Source: Prevotellaceae bacterium UBA1710
GTDB taxonomy: Bacteria > Bacteroidota > Bacteroidia > Bacteroidales > Bacteroidaceae
Assembly (NCBI GenBank): GCA_002317355.1
Contig: DCJC01000022.1
Coordinates: 41,974-74,024, forward strand
Direction of reading: 5' to 3'
DNA: 32,051 nt
Made by a program: the position numbers and the translations under genes. Positions 8,107-15,220 of this stretch are shown here, one piece after another; positions within the stretch are counted from its first letter, which is position 1, and every line of letters starts with the position of its first letter. The notes under the pieces are model-generated. The model was not told where the DNA came from, searched no databases, and worked only from the letters and a program-made list of their open reading frames with translations.

Positions 8107-8394
8107 TTTGGAGTGATGTCCGGTATTTATGCTATCGCTGGAAAATGGCTTGCGCCTAAGAAAATTGACGATGTCATAAAATTGCTTCTTTGAAGCATAA
8201 AATGAACTCAATTGTGTAAAATGGACTTCGTCCTGAGAAAATGCTAGCGCGAAACGGCACCCGAATGTATTTTCCATTGCGAAGCAATATTTTCCTCAAT
8301 TGAATGATTGATAATATTTTATGCGACAACGGAGCAATTTTACTTATTTTCTTAGGCGTAAGCCATTTTCCTGAATATTTTATATCACTCCAAA
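8107..8394. repeat. Long imperfect palindrome made of serial mini-hairpins
   Basis: Outer arms TTTGGAGTGAT (8107-8117) and ATCACTCCAAA (8384-8394) are exact complements, and 26-bp inner arms (8140-8165 and 8346-8371) differ at one base. Between them are successive small hairpins set between AAAAT/ATTTT tracts: GGCTTGCGCC, GCTTC-ttt-GAAGC, GGAC-ttc-GTCC and ATTGC-gaa-GCAAT. This stretch is absent from the second copy of the cluster, so it was probably inserted. No protein-coding character is seen. Confidence 0.65.
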
Positions 8395-8431
8395 TCCCTG
8401 ATGAACCAAAACATTTCAATAAAAAATAAAT

Positions 8432-8527
8432 CACCCTACACCCAGAATCGTGCAACACACAGAGAGACAGAATGAGCCGTGTAATATATTGAATATCCGT
8501 ACGTTACATGGTTTCGGGTGTAGGGTG
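8432..8527. repeat. Small element with 12-bp terminal inverted repeats
   Basis: CACCCTACACCC (8432-8443) is the exact complement of GGGTGTAGGGTG (8516-8527). The 72-bp interior has no recognisable content. It lies within the segment that separates the two parts of copy A and may be a separate miniature element. Confidence 0.45.
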
Positions 8528-8559
8528 TTGGATAAAGTATGAAAAAGTATTTTTCTCTA

Positions 8560-8916
8560 TGTTTGTAAATGTTTATAGATGTTGAGGAAAGCAACGACGT
8601 TATTAATAGTCGCCTAACGGCTCAACATATATGAACATACACGAACATCAATCAACATTTTCTTTTGTTTCTGAACACTCGAAAGCAAAATCAGGAAAAA
8701 ACACACGAGTTTTTCACCTAGGGGGTTGCACCAATGCCAAATATTGGGTTTAACCATTTGATTATATGCAAGATACAACGGGTGCAACCCCCTCAAAAAG
8801 GGTTACACCTGGTGCAACCGTTTCAGAGGGGGTTGCACCAATCTTTACTATTTGATTGTCAGTGTGTTAGAACGCAAAAAATGCCATTGGTGCAACCCCC
8901 CTCGTGAAAAACTCGT
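8560..8916. repeat. Direct-repeat cluster copy A, right part with GGGGGTTGCACC element
   Basis: A second copy of the GTTGAGG...GGCTCAAC hairpin module (8560-8659) leads into a 212-bp element with 32-bp terminal inverted repeats (8705-8736 and 8885-8916; 29 of 32 positions match). Inside, the 12-mer GGGGGTTGCACC alternates in orientation: forward at 8721 and 8828, reverse at 8781, 8811 (partial) and 8889. The same structure occurs at 13511-13870. Confidence 0.75.
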
Positions 8917-8953
8917 AAATTTTTTCATTTTGGCTGTTTCAAGAAATGAAAAA

Positions 8954-8975
8954 GGGCATCCCTTGCGAGATGCCC
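8954..8975 (-). terminator. Intrinsic terminator
   Basis: GGGCATC pairs with GATGCCC around an 8-nt loop and on the minus strand is followed by TTTTT. It lies 18 bp past the stop of the BspA remnant. A near-identical hairpin at 13907-13928 ends the second BspA unit. Confidence 0.75.
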
Positions 8976-8992
8976 AATCACGATTTAATCAT

Positions 8993-9541
8993 TTACATTT
9001 TAAGAATACCATTGCTGTTATACTTTCTGCCATTCTTTATGATAACAATCCTACCATTCTTAAGATATTTACCATCCTTAATTGTGTTTTCAGCATTGAT
9101 GTCAGCAATTCCTGTCATAGATTTAAGTTTATCGTATTCTTCCTCTGCAGCAATAAGTATGTTGTAGTTCTTCACGAGAGTCTTTTGATCTTCAGAGAGA
9201 GCATTGTATGCAGCACGTGCAGCCTCAATCTTTTCCTTGCAATCATCAGAATATTCAATTTTTCCGATAGCAGCTATAAGATCGAATACCGCCTTGATAA
9301 GTTTTTCCACCTGAGCCTCAGAATCATAGTCATCGGTAAGGTTTGTGAATCTCTTCCATTCGTTAGCGTATAGATAAAGCTTTTTCTTACCATTTGGAAC
9401 ATGCACCTTTACTGTCTCATAGTTAATATCTCCGTACGCTGAAGTCATGAATACATCGTTACCACATGAAGGAGGAGTATCTGCTTCTATATAGAGTTCC
9501 CCAATGGGGATGGACGTGGAAATTTTGTCGTTATCATATAA
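8993..9541 (-). pseudogene. 5'-truncated BspA-like surface protein remnant
   Basis: From the first ATG (9448) the frame encodes 151 residues, but homologous-looking sequence continues upstream without a start to about 9541 (IEADTPPSCGNDVF, a typical last BspA leucine-rich repeat). The order is: end of the repeat domain (KVHVPNGKKKLY...WKRFTNL), a helical FIVAR-like segment (KIEAARAAYNALSEDQKTLV), and a short C-terminal tail ending IVIIKNGRKYNSNGI, resembling the sorting tail of Bacteroidales secreted proteins. The signal peptide and most repeats are absent and the hsp20 terminator abuts the 5' end. This suggests that a larger gene lost its front when the GC-rich block next door arrived. It might still be expressed from ATG 9448, but without a secretion signal. 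Confidence 0.7.
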
Positions 9542-9543
9542 AG

Positions 9544-9573
9544 AAGCCCGACCTGCAAATGCAAGCCGGGCTT
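9544..9573 (-). terminator. hsp20 terminator
   Basis: AAGCCCG (9544-9550) pairs with CGGGCTT (9567-9573) and on the minus strand is followed by CTTTATAT. It lies 25 bp past the hsp20 stop codon. Confidence 0.65.
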
Positions 9574-9597
9574 TGATTCGTGTTTTGAGTCAGCATG

Positions 9598-10023
9598 TTA
9601 TGAGACCTCAATGCCCTTGGTGACTTTCTCCTTTGGCTCGGTCTTCGGCATGGTGATGGTCAGGATGCCGTCCTCCACTTTGGCAGAGATCTTGTCACGA
9701 ACCACATCGTCAGGCAACACGTAGTTCTGTTCATAATTCGAATAGCTGAACTCACGGCGCAAGTAGTGACGATGACTGTCCTCATGCTTGTGTTCCTGTT
9801 TGTTCTCGATGGCGATGGTGAGGTTGCCCTCGTCATTGATGCCTACGCGGCAATATTCCTTCTTAATGCCAGGGGCTGCAAGCTCCATCGTGTAGGCCTT
9901 CTCACTCTCCTTGACATTGACTGCGGGTGCTGTACTGTTGGCACGAGGCATGAAATCAGTGTTAAAGAAATCATCAAACATCGTTGGGAGCCAACCATTG
10001 CTTTTCATTAATCCGTTCAACAT
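9598..10023 (-). CDS. Hsp20 / alpha-crystallin family small heat-shock protein
   Basis: Small heat-shock proteins form oligomers that hold unfolding proteins for later refolding by Hsp70 and ClpB. The 141-residue product has a short N-terminal arm (NGLMKSNGWLPTMFDDFFN), the alpha-crystallin domain from about residue 35 (PAVNVKES..YTMELAAPG) with the conserved motif DGILTITMPK near 125, and a short C-terminal extension. The ATG at 10023 was preferred over an in-frame TTG upstream because AGGAGA lies 9 bp before it, an unusually good ribosome-binding site for this genome. The gene stands alone between lysR (upstream) and its own terminator. The upstream region (10024-10260) carries ordered repeats that may regulate it. 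Base composition is richer in GC than in the flanking core genes. Confidence 0.95.
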   Translation of the reverse strand: MLNGLMKSNGWLPTMFDDFFNTDFMPRANSTAPAVNVKESEKAYTMELAAPGIKKEYCRVGINDEGNLTIAIENKQEHKHEDSHRHYLRREFSYSNYEQNYVLPDDVVRDKISAKVEDGILTITMPKTEPKEKVTKGIEVS

Positions 10024-10137
10024 AATCAATATCTCCTAATTATACTTTTAGTTTAACTTATTTGTTCTTTGATTGCCTCGGCTTGTTTGCTTCAGCTTTC
10101 ACTAACAGATAAGCAAAGTGCATGCCTATAGAAAGAA

Positions 10138-10228
10138 TCCGTGCCAGAATGACAATCGCGAAAGTCAATCTGGCACGGAATTTAAACTCGGTTAAACTAT
10201 GCTGCCAGTTCTTTAAACTCAGTTAAAC
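10138..10228 (-). promoter_or_regulatory. Candidate control region of hsp20: TGGCACGGA palindrome plus 31-bp-spaced direct repeats
   Basis: TCCGTGCCAGA (10138-10148) and TCTGGCACGGA (10169-10179) are inverted copies. On the hsp20 strand the downstream arm reads TGGCACGGATTCTTTC, with a perfect sigma-54 -24 element but a poor -12 element. Upstream of it, TTTAAACTCGGTTAAAC (10181-10197) recurs with one change at 10212-10228, 31 bp apart or about three helical turns, as expected for activator sites on one face of the helix. Confidence 0.4.
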
Positions 10229-10260
10229 GTTGACTCAGATAATGACAACAGTTTCATCCT

Positions 10261-11190
10261 CTATTCGCCCGTTATCTTCCAGATGGCAGTGCTCTGGTGG
10301 AGCAAGTGGATGAACTCGCGTGCTGAAGCTTTCTGATAACCGTTCTTCAGGGTGTGGATGCATCCTTCCATCTCATTCTTGAAGCCTTCGGCACCATCAG
10401 CCACTGTGCTTCCACTGCCGATGACGGGAATGGCTACAAGGCCCGTCTCGTCGATGACGGTTGACTCGGAGAGTACCGTGACATACTTCGTCTGGCGAAC
10501 AAACTTGAAGAGAAGGCCTACGTTGTTGATTTCGGCCTTGATGTTGTATTGCAGTCCGCTGTGCGCCGTCATCCTGTCGAAGGCATTGCGGGCCTGCAGG
10601 CCTTTCGCCGGCAGAACGAGCGGATGGCGTTGCAGGTCTTCGAGCGTGATGCCTTTCTGCTGAGCCAGCGGGTGCTGACTGTTGACGACGGCAGCCAGAC
10701 GATTGTTGAAGAGCACCTGGCTCTCAATGCGCGGATTGCCCTCACTGGGCTTGAAGGCCAGCACGAGGTCAAGTTCGTGCCGCTGCAGCCGTTCAATGAG
10801 GTCTTCCATCGACGAGAAACAGACGGACAGCTTCACCTTCGGATGCTTGTGCATGAAGTCGATCATCGTCTCGGCCATGATGCCGCTGAAGGAGAAGGTG
10901 ACGCCTATATTGAGTTCGCCCGTCAGCAATTGTCCCAGCTCCTGTATCCGCTGCACGCAGTTGTCAACCATATATACGCTGTCGCGTGCCATCGGCAGCA
11001 ACATCTCTCCGGCCTCGGTGAGTATCACTTCATGGCTATTGCGCACGAAGAGTTGTTGGGACAGTTCCTGCTCCAGATGCAGAATCTGCTGTGAGAGCGT
11101 GCTCTGGGTGATAAAAAGTTCGCGTGCAGCCTGCGAGAAATTGAGCGTCTCGGCCACGCGGAGGAAGTATTTCAGTTGTCTTATTTCCAT
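10261..11190 (-). CDS. LysR-family transcriptional regulator
   Basis: The protein has the N-terminal winged helix-turn-helix of LysR regulators (MEIRQLKYFLRVAE, then FSQAARELFITQSTLSQQI), a linker helix, and an effector-binding domain that starts near residue 90 (GELNIGVTFSFSG). It is 309 residues when started at the ATG at 11190; an earlier ATG at 11214 overlaps a -7 promoter box (TAATTTTG, 11219-11212) and is rejected. It is divergent from the RCK_C/ThrE pair, the usual arrangement in which a LysR protein controls the opposite transcript and itself from the shared region. The effector is unknown; an amino acid is reasonable if the target is the ThrE-type exporter. GC-rich composition is shared with its neighbours. 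Confidence 0.93.
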   Translation of the reverse strand: MEIRQLKYFLRVAETLNFSQAARELFITQSTLSQQILHLEQELSQQLFVRNSHEVILTEAGEMLLPMARDSVYMVDNCVQRIQELGQLLTGELNIGVTFSFSGIMAETMIDFMHKHPKVKLSVCFSSMEDLIERLQRHELDLVLAFKPSEGNPRIESQVLFNNRLAAVVNSQHPLAQQKGITLEDLQRHPLVLPAKGLQARNAFDRMTAHSGLQYNIKAEINNVGLLFKFVRQTKYVTVLSESTVIDETGLVAIPVIGSGSTVADGAEGFKNEMEGCIHTLKNGYQKASAREFIHLLHQSTAIWKITGE

Positions 11191-11402
11191 TGTACATTCT
11201 GTTTTCGGTTGCAAAATTACAACAAATCATCGAAACGTCAGCATTCTTTGCTATTGTTTTTGCCGATAGCAGCACTTGGTGTTTAGCCAATCACCACATT
11301 CGGCAGAAACCATTACCGATTGCTGGCCATGTCGGTAGAAGGCCGTAATTTTGCACCCCGAAATCGAACGTTAAACAAATAAAACAGAAAGGAAACAAGA
11401 CA

Positions 11403-11735
11403 ATGACAACAAGTTGGTTGATTGTATTAGGAGAGTTTGCAGTATTCTTCACCTGTGCGTACTGGTATCTTCATCGTTCACGTGAGTGCAGTTTTGCCGT
11501 CAGGGTGGAGCGCGACAGCATCGAGGGCATGACGCTTGGGAAGGTGGGGGAACTCATCCTCCGACATTTTACCGTCTCTGAGATTCTTGCAGCCGACTCG
11601 GCGAAGAATGTGATGAATCCAGCCGACTCCACTGTGCTGCATCAAGGCGATCACCTGCTCATCAAGGCTCGCCCTGAAGATAGAGAGGCGATTATCGCAT
11701 TCCTCGGACAACCAGACAACATGCAGTGGATATGA
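11403..11735 (+). CDS. Single-span membrane protein with RCK_C (TrkA-C) domain
   Basis: The 110-residue protein starts with one hydrophobic span (about residues 4-23, WLIVLGEFAVFFTCAYWYL) and continues into a soluble part that looks like an RCK_C domain: GMTLGKVGEL, then VSEILAADSA, then DSTVLHQGDHLLIKA and a final EDREAIIAFLG. RCK_C domains sense small ligands in ion channels and antiporters, but here no transport domain is attached. Its stop overlaps the start of the ThrE-type exporter by ATGA (11732-11735), which implies translational coupling, so it may be a regulatory subunit or accessory sensor of that exporter (inference). A TAATTTTG box at 11346-11353, with TTG 23 bp upstream, is a plausible promoter in the region shared with lysR. 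Confidence 0.65.
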   Translation: MTTSWLIVLGEFAVFFTCAYWYLHRSRECSFAVRVERDSIEGMTLGKVGELILRHFTVSEILAADSAKNVMNPADSTVLHQGDHLLIKARPEDREAIIAFLGQPDNMQWI

Positions 11736-13039
11736 TGAGCGAGGGAGAGATACAACGCAGGCTCGACCTGCTGCTGCGCACGGGATGCCTGCTCATGGAG
11801 AGAGGTGCCGACACGAGCCGCGTGATGCGCACCATGAAGCGCGTTGCTGCCTACATGGGTCTGCCGCTCGAAAGGCTCAACATCTACATCGTTTACAACA
11901 TGCTGATGGTTAACCTGCCTGACTGCCGGCAGTCGTTTACGCGCTTTCAGCGTGTAGAGCGTCATGGTATCGACCTCGACACGCTGCGGCAGGTAAGCCA
12001 TCTGTCGTGTGAGGCTCAGCGCACGGGCTACTCGCTCGACTACTATGAACGGCAGTTGTCGCAGATAGCCTGCCAGCGCCGTAACTATTCTCCCTGGCAG
12101 TTGGCTGTGGGGGGCGGTTTGGCCTGCGGCGGCTTCTGCATACAGTTTGGCTGCGACTGGACGGCCTTCTTCTATGCAGCCCTTGCCGCCATCCTCGGTT
12201 TGCGTCTGCGTATGTGGCTGGGGGCAGTGGGCAGCAATGCCCTTGTCAACACTGGTGTGGCGGCTTTCGTCTCTACGCTGATAGCCTGGGCCTTCAGCGA
12301 GCTGTCGCAGTGGGCTACGGCCTCGGACGGGGCGATGGGCATCTTTGCATCCAGCACGCCGTGGCATCCGTTGCTGGCCTGTGCGCTGTTCATCGTGCCG
12401 GGGGTGTCGCTTATCAATTTTGTCAGCGACATACTCTCCGGCTACACACAGATAGGCGTGACGCGGGCAATGGGAACGCTGACGACGCTCCTCGCCATGG
12501 CTTTTGGCATTGCCTTTGCCATTCGGGTGTGTGGCATAGACAACTTTGCCAAGAACCTGCCGATGACTCCCCATCATGCCTACGACGAGTATTCGCTTGC
12601 AGCCGCCGTATCGGCCATCGGCTTCTCCATGATTTTCAACACGCCGCGCCATCTGATGGGCTTTGTGGCACTGGGCGGTGTCGTCAGCGTCTGCACGCGC
12701 AACTTCGTCAACCTCGGATCCTCCAGCGGCAACATCGGGCTTGACCTGGGGCTTGTCGTCGGTTCGTTCGTAGGGTCTGCTGTTGTGAGCATACTCTGCT
12801 GCGCACTGGTGCGCTGGCTGCACACGCCCCACCAGCTGCTGAGCATTCCGAGTGTCATCCCGATGATACCTGGTGTGCTGATGTATCGCGCCCTGTTTGC
12901 GTTCATCAATATGCACGGTGTCGTAGGCGAGGTGACCGTGGCGATGAATTATGCGATACAGGCCTCGCTCATCATTCTCTTCATAGCCCTTGGCGTGGCC
13001 ATACCCAACGTGTTTTTCCGCCGGATGATACCGGCATGA
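11732..13039 (+). CDS. ThrE-family threonine/serine exporter
   Basis: The product (about 435 residues) combines the two halves of the ThrE family: an N-terminal soluble part and first membrane bundle (DUF1212-like: LLRTGCLLMERGADTSRVMRTM, then AVGGGLACGGF) and a C-terminal bundle (DUF3815-like: IPSVIPMIPGVLMYRALF). About ten hydrophobic segments are visible. In Corynebacterium, ThrE exports threonine and serine by proton motive force. The first frame codon is a GTG at 11726, but the ATG at 11732 overlaps the stop of the preceding gene in ATGA and is the likelier start. It is coupled to the RCK_C protein and divergent from lysR, so a regulated efflux unit is likely. High GC distinguishes it from the metH or polA regions. 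Confidence 0.88.
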   Translation: MMSEGEIQRRLDLLLRTGCLLMERGADTSRVMRTMKRVAAYMGLPLERLNIYIVYNMLMVNLPDCRQSFTRFQRVERHGIDLDTLRQVSHLSCEAQRTGYSLDYYERQLSQIACQRRNYSPWQLAVGGGLACGGFCIQFGCDWTAFFYAALAAILGLRLRMWLGAVGSNALVNTGVAAFVSTLIAWAFSELSQWATASDGAMGIFASSTPWHPLLACALFIVPGVSLINFVSDILSGYTQIGVTRAMGTLTTLLAMAFGIAFAIRVCGIDNFAKNLPMTPHHAYDEYSLAAAVSAIGFSMIFNTPRHLMGFVALGGVVSVCTRNFVNLGSSSGNIGLDLGLVVGSFVGSAVVSILCCALVRWLHTPHQLLSIPSVIPMIPGVLMYRALFAFINMHGVVGEVTVAMNYAIQASLIILFIALGVAIPNVFFRRMIPA

Positions 13040-13096
13040 AGGCCCAGAACTCGGCGATACATGCTATTACAATGTACTTGATGAAGCTCATATTAC

Positions 13097-13315
13097 CTAC
13101 AATTTTAGTTCCATGATAATATCACAGCGGTCATAGGTGCTCCCCTCCAAGGAAATCTCATGGAATCCTAGCTTACGGTACAGATGGATAGAGGCTTCCA
13201 GCTTAGTATTCTCTTCAAGATAAAGACGTTTTGCCCCTATTTTCCTTGCATAGTCAATCAGAGCCGTTCCAAGTTGATGACCGATGTGATGTCCCTTGTC
13301 ATAGCGAAAGATCAA
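13097..13315 (-). pseudogene. GNAT acetyltransferase, C-terminal remnant
   Basis: Seventy-two residues remain. From GHQLGTALIDYARKIGAKRLYLE to IHLYRKLGF and YDRCDIIMELKL they match the acetyl-CoA-binding second half of GNAT N-acetyltransferases. The first half of the fold is missing: the frame runs into the repeat cluster that begins at about 13289, and the first dozen codons (MIFRYDKGHH) are repeat-derived. The break falls at the acetyl-CoA-binding motif, so it cannot be active. The truncation marks the right border of the GC-rich block. Confidence 0.75.
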
Positions 13316-13870
13316 CTTCCCATGTTCCTCCTATGTAGTTCCTATGTGATTCCCATGTAAGTCCCATTTTCCTCCTATGTTTTGTTGGGTTTATAGCGAG
13401 GGCAGAGCGAAGGCACAACGAATGATCAACGAAGGCAGAGAAGAAGCACGGTTGCTTTCGCCATTTTAAAAAACAAAAGAAAACCAAGTAAAACAAAAGA
13501 AAACATTTTTCATGTTTATAAATGTTCATAGATGTTGAGGAGCAATGCGACGACTTTACTAATAGTCGCCTGTCGGCTCAACATATATGAACATACACGA
13601 ACATCAATCAACATTTTCTTTTGTTTTTAAACCACAAAAGCAAAATTAGAAAAAAATCACGAGTTTTTCGCACAGGGGGTTGCACCAATGCCGAAATATA
13701 GGTATAACCACTTGATTATATGAGAGATACAACGGGTGCAACCCCCTCAAAAAGGGTTACACCTGGTGCAACCGTTTCAGAGGGGGTTGCACCAGTCTTT
13801 ACTATTTGATTGTCAGTGTGTTAGAACGTTAAAATAGCCATTGGTGCAACTCCCCTCGTGAAAAACTCAT
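13289..13870. repeat. Direct-repeat cluster copy B
   Basis: This copy collinearly matches 7756-8071 plus 8560-8916, in the same orientation, without the intervening inserts. It holds six 11-bp units (13317-13382), one hairpin module (13511-13615), and the GGGGGTTGCACC element with terminal arms 13659-13690 and 13839-13870. Copy B joins the GNAT remnant to the BspA unit and so borders the GC-rich block on the right as copy A does on the left. A 76-codon minus-strand frame covers the 11-bp units but is unlikely to be a gene. Confidence 0.8.
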
Positions 13871-13906
13871 AAATTTTTCATTTTGGCTGTTTTTAGAAAA
13901 GAGAAA

Positions 13907-13928
13907 GGGCATCCCTTATGAGATGCCC
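13907..13928 (-). terminator. Terminator of the BspA unit
   Basis: GGGCATC pairs with GATGCCC around CCCTTAT-like loop bases, with TTTCTC following on the minus strand. It lies 47 bp after the stop of the 49-residue peptide gene. Confidence 0.7.
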
Positions 13929-13974
13929 AATCGTTATCAGATAGAAATCTATCTAAGGTTAATTACATTAATTA

Positions 13975-14124
13975 TTATTCATCCTCTTCATCATTGAAAT
14001 AGAGATAAGAGCGTTTTGAATCAAATTGGCCATAACCACCAACAGATACATCGCTTGTTGTAATAAGTAAAGTATCTCTCAGTTGATGAGGTTTTATTAG
14101 GGGTTTACAATACCTTTTCTTCAT
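13975..14124 (-). CDS. Small acidic peptide, 49 residues, behind BspA-like gene
   Basis: ATG at 14124 opens a frame reading MKKRYCKPLIKPHQL at the start and ending YLYFNDEEDE. Short proteins of this layout (basic MKK...KP start, variable centre, Asp/Glu-rich end) are common next to secreted proteins in Prevotella and relatives, from general familiarity rather than a search. It follows the BspA-like frame by 13 bp and precedes the shared terminator, so it is probably in the same transcript. No signal peptide or known domain is visible; GGYGQFD in the middle is glycine-rich. It is below usual gene-calling length limits. Confidence 0.6.
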   Translation of the reverse strand: MKKRYCKPLIKPHQLRDTLLITTSDVSVGGYGQFDSKRSYLYFNDEEDE

Positions 14125-14137
14125 ATTGTTTTCATGT

Positions 14138-15172
14138 TTATTTGATTATTACCTTCTTTCCGTTCTTGATGTAGAGACCAGACTTCAAGTTCTTCTGTGA
14201 CATCTTACGACCGTTAAGGTCATAGATTGCAGAAGATGGTTCTCTATCAGATGACATCTGAGAAATACCTGTAGCCTCTTCCTCACCAACAACATTGATA
14301 GTGATAGTCTTTGCAGCATTGCTTACGCTATACATTGGGCTACGAGATTCAATATTGAGATACCAGCGGAAAGGCTTCAAGTCGCTTGTTCCATCGGTCA
14401 TAATCAGAGAACCACCACCCATTGCGTAATAGTTGTTGGCAGACATTGTTGATGAAGGGATTGTGCTATATGTACCAGTAAATGTGTATTTCGCAAGCAT
14501 AGTACTGCACTCAATGCTGTTTTCCTCAGCTTGATAGAGAGTAGCGTTGTTTATGGTGATAGTCTTTTCACCTACACTCTTTGCCTTTATAAGATATGGA
14601 GTATTTGGAATGAGAGAACCATTCTTTATCTTCATTACATCCATTATTGTTTCATCAACAACTCCATCTTCATCATTGTCATATTGACGAACACTATTGA
14701 TGAAAGCTACCTCAAAATCATCCTTCCAGTCCTCGTATGACATTGAGAAAGGAATGTAGAGAGCTTGCCACTTAGTGTTGTTGAATGTACGAGTATAGTT
14801 GAAGTTCTTGTTGTCTTGTGGTGTTTCTTCGTTGTACGTTTCTCCATCAGCAAGTACTATTCGATAAGGATCGACAGCATCTTCCACGATAGTGAAGTTC
14901 TCCCAATAATTTGCTTTTTCATATGCTTCCTTGCAACCAGGAAGGACATGGAGAGTTCCGTATGATGAGGATGTATAATAAGAAGATATGCTTTGTGGAG
15001 TAAATGAAAGATTGGTGATGGAGGTTAATTTATTGCTATGTGGAAAGCCGAAGTTTCCAATACTAGTTACGGAATTTGGAATAGTGATTGATGTTAAGGC
15101 TGGACAACCATAAAAGGCATCGTTCCCAATACTTGTAACGGAATTAGGAATAGTGATTGTTTGCAGACTCAT
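14138..15172 (-). CDS. BspA-like surface protein, 3' part after an in-frame stop
   Basis: This 344-residue frame holds two BspA/LRR_5 repeats (TITIPNSVTSIGNDAF and the next), a partial final repeat ending in HVLPGCKEAYEKANYW, then a beta-rich C-terminal domain of about 200 residues and a tail resembling a sorting signal (YDLNGRKM...GLYIKNGKKVIIK). It has no signal peptide. It is in the same reading frame as the gene at 15221-16453, separated from it only by a TAA at 15221-15223, and codons between the stop and this ATG continue the repeat (IPNTVTKIGNGAF). It is therefore the back half of one roughly 771-codon gene. Translation could restart at ATG 15172, but a product without a signal peptide could not reach the surface. 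Confidence 0.75.
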   Translation of the reverse strand: MSLQTITIPNSVTSIGNDAFYGCPALTSITIPNSVTSIGNFGFPHSNKLTSITNLSFTPQSISSYYTSSSYGTLHVLPGCKEAYEKANYWENFTIVEDAVDPYRIVLADGETYNEETPQDNKNFNYTRTFNNTKWQALYIPFSMSYEDWKDDFEVAFINSVRQYDNDEDGVVDETIMDVMKIKNGSLIPNTPYLIKAKSVGEKTITINNATLYQAEENSIECSTMLAKYTFTGTYSTIPSSTMSANNYYAMGGGSLIMTDGTSDLKPFRWYLNIESRSPMYSVSNAAKTITINVVGEEEATGISQMSSDREPSSAIYDLNGRKMSQKNLKSGLYIKNGKKVIIK

Positions 15173-15220
15173 GCAATTGGTAAAAGCTCCATTACCAATT
15201 TTTGTGACAGTATTCGGAAT

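Noticed and set aside
8621..8918. CRISPR array in the GGGGGTTGCACC region
   Set aside because: The repeats alternate in orientation and have unequal spacing, and no cas gene is present.
7632..8992. Degraded insertion sequence with transposase
   Set aside because: No transposase-like protein fragment is seen in any frame; the stretch is explained by non-coding repeats.
11472..11490. TTCACGTGAG in the RCK_C gene as a parS site
   Set aside because: The outer positions do not fit the consensus, and the core alone is expected by chance.
11651..12916. 421-codon minus-strand frame opposite the ThrE gene
   Set aside because: It is a shadow frame in GC-rich DNA; its composition (His/Arg/Gln-rich, no hydrophobic core) is not protein-like, whereas the plus strand encodes a clear membrane transporter.
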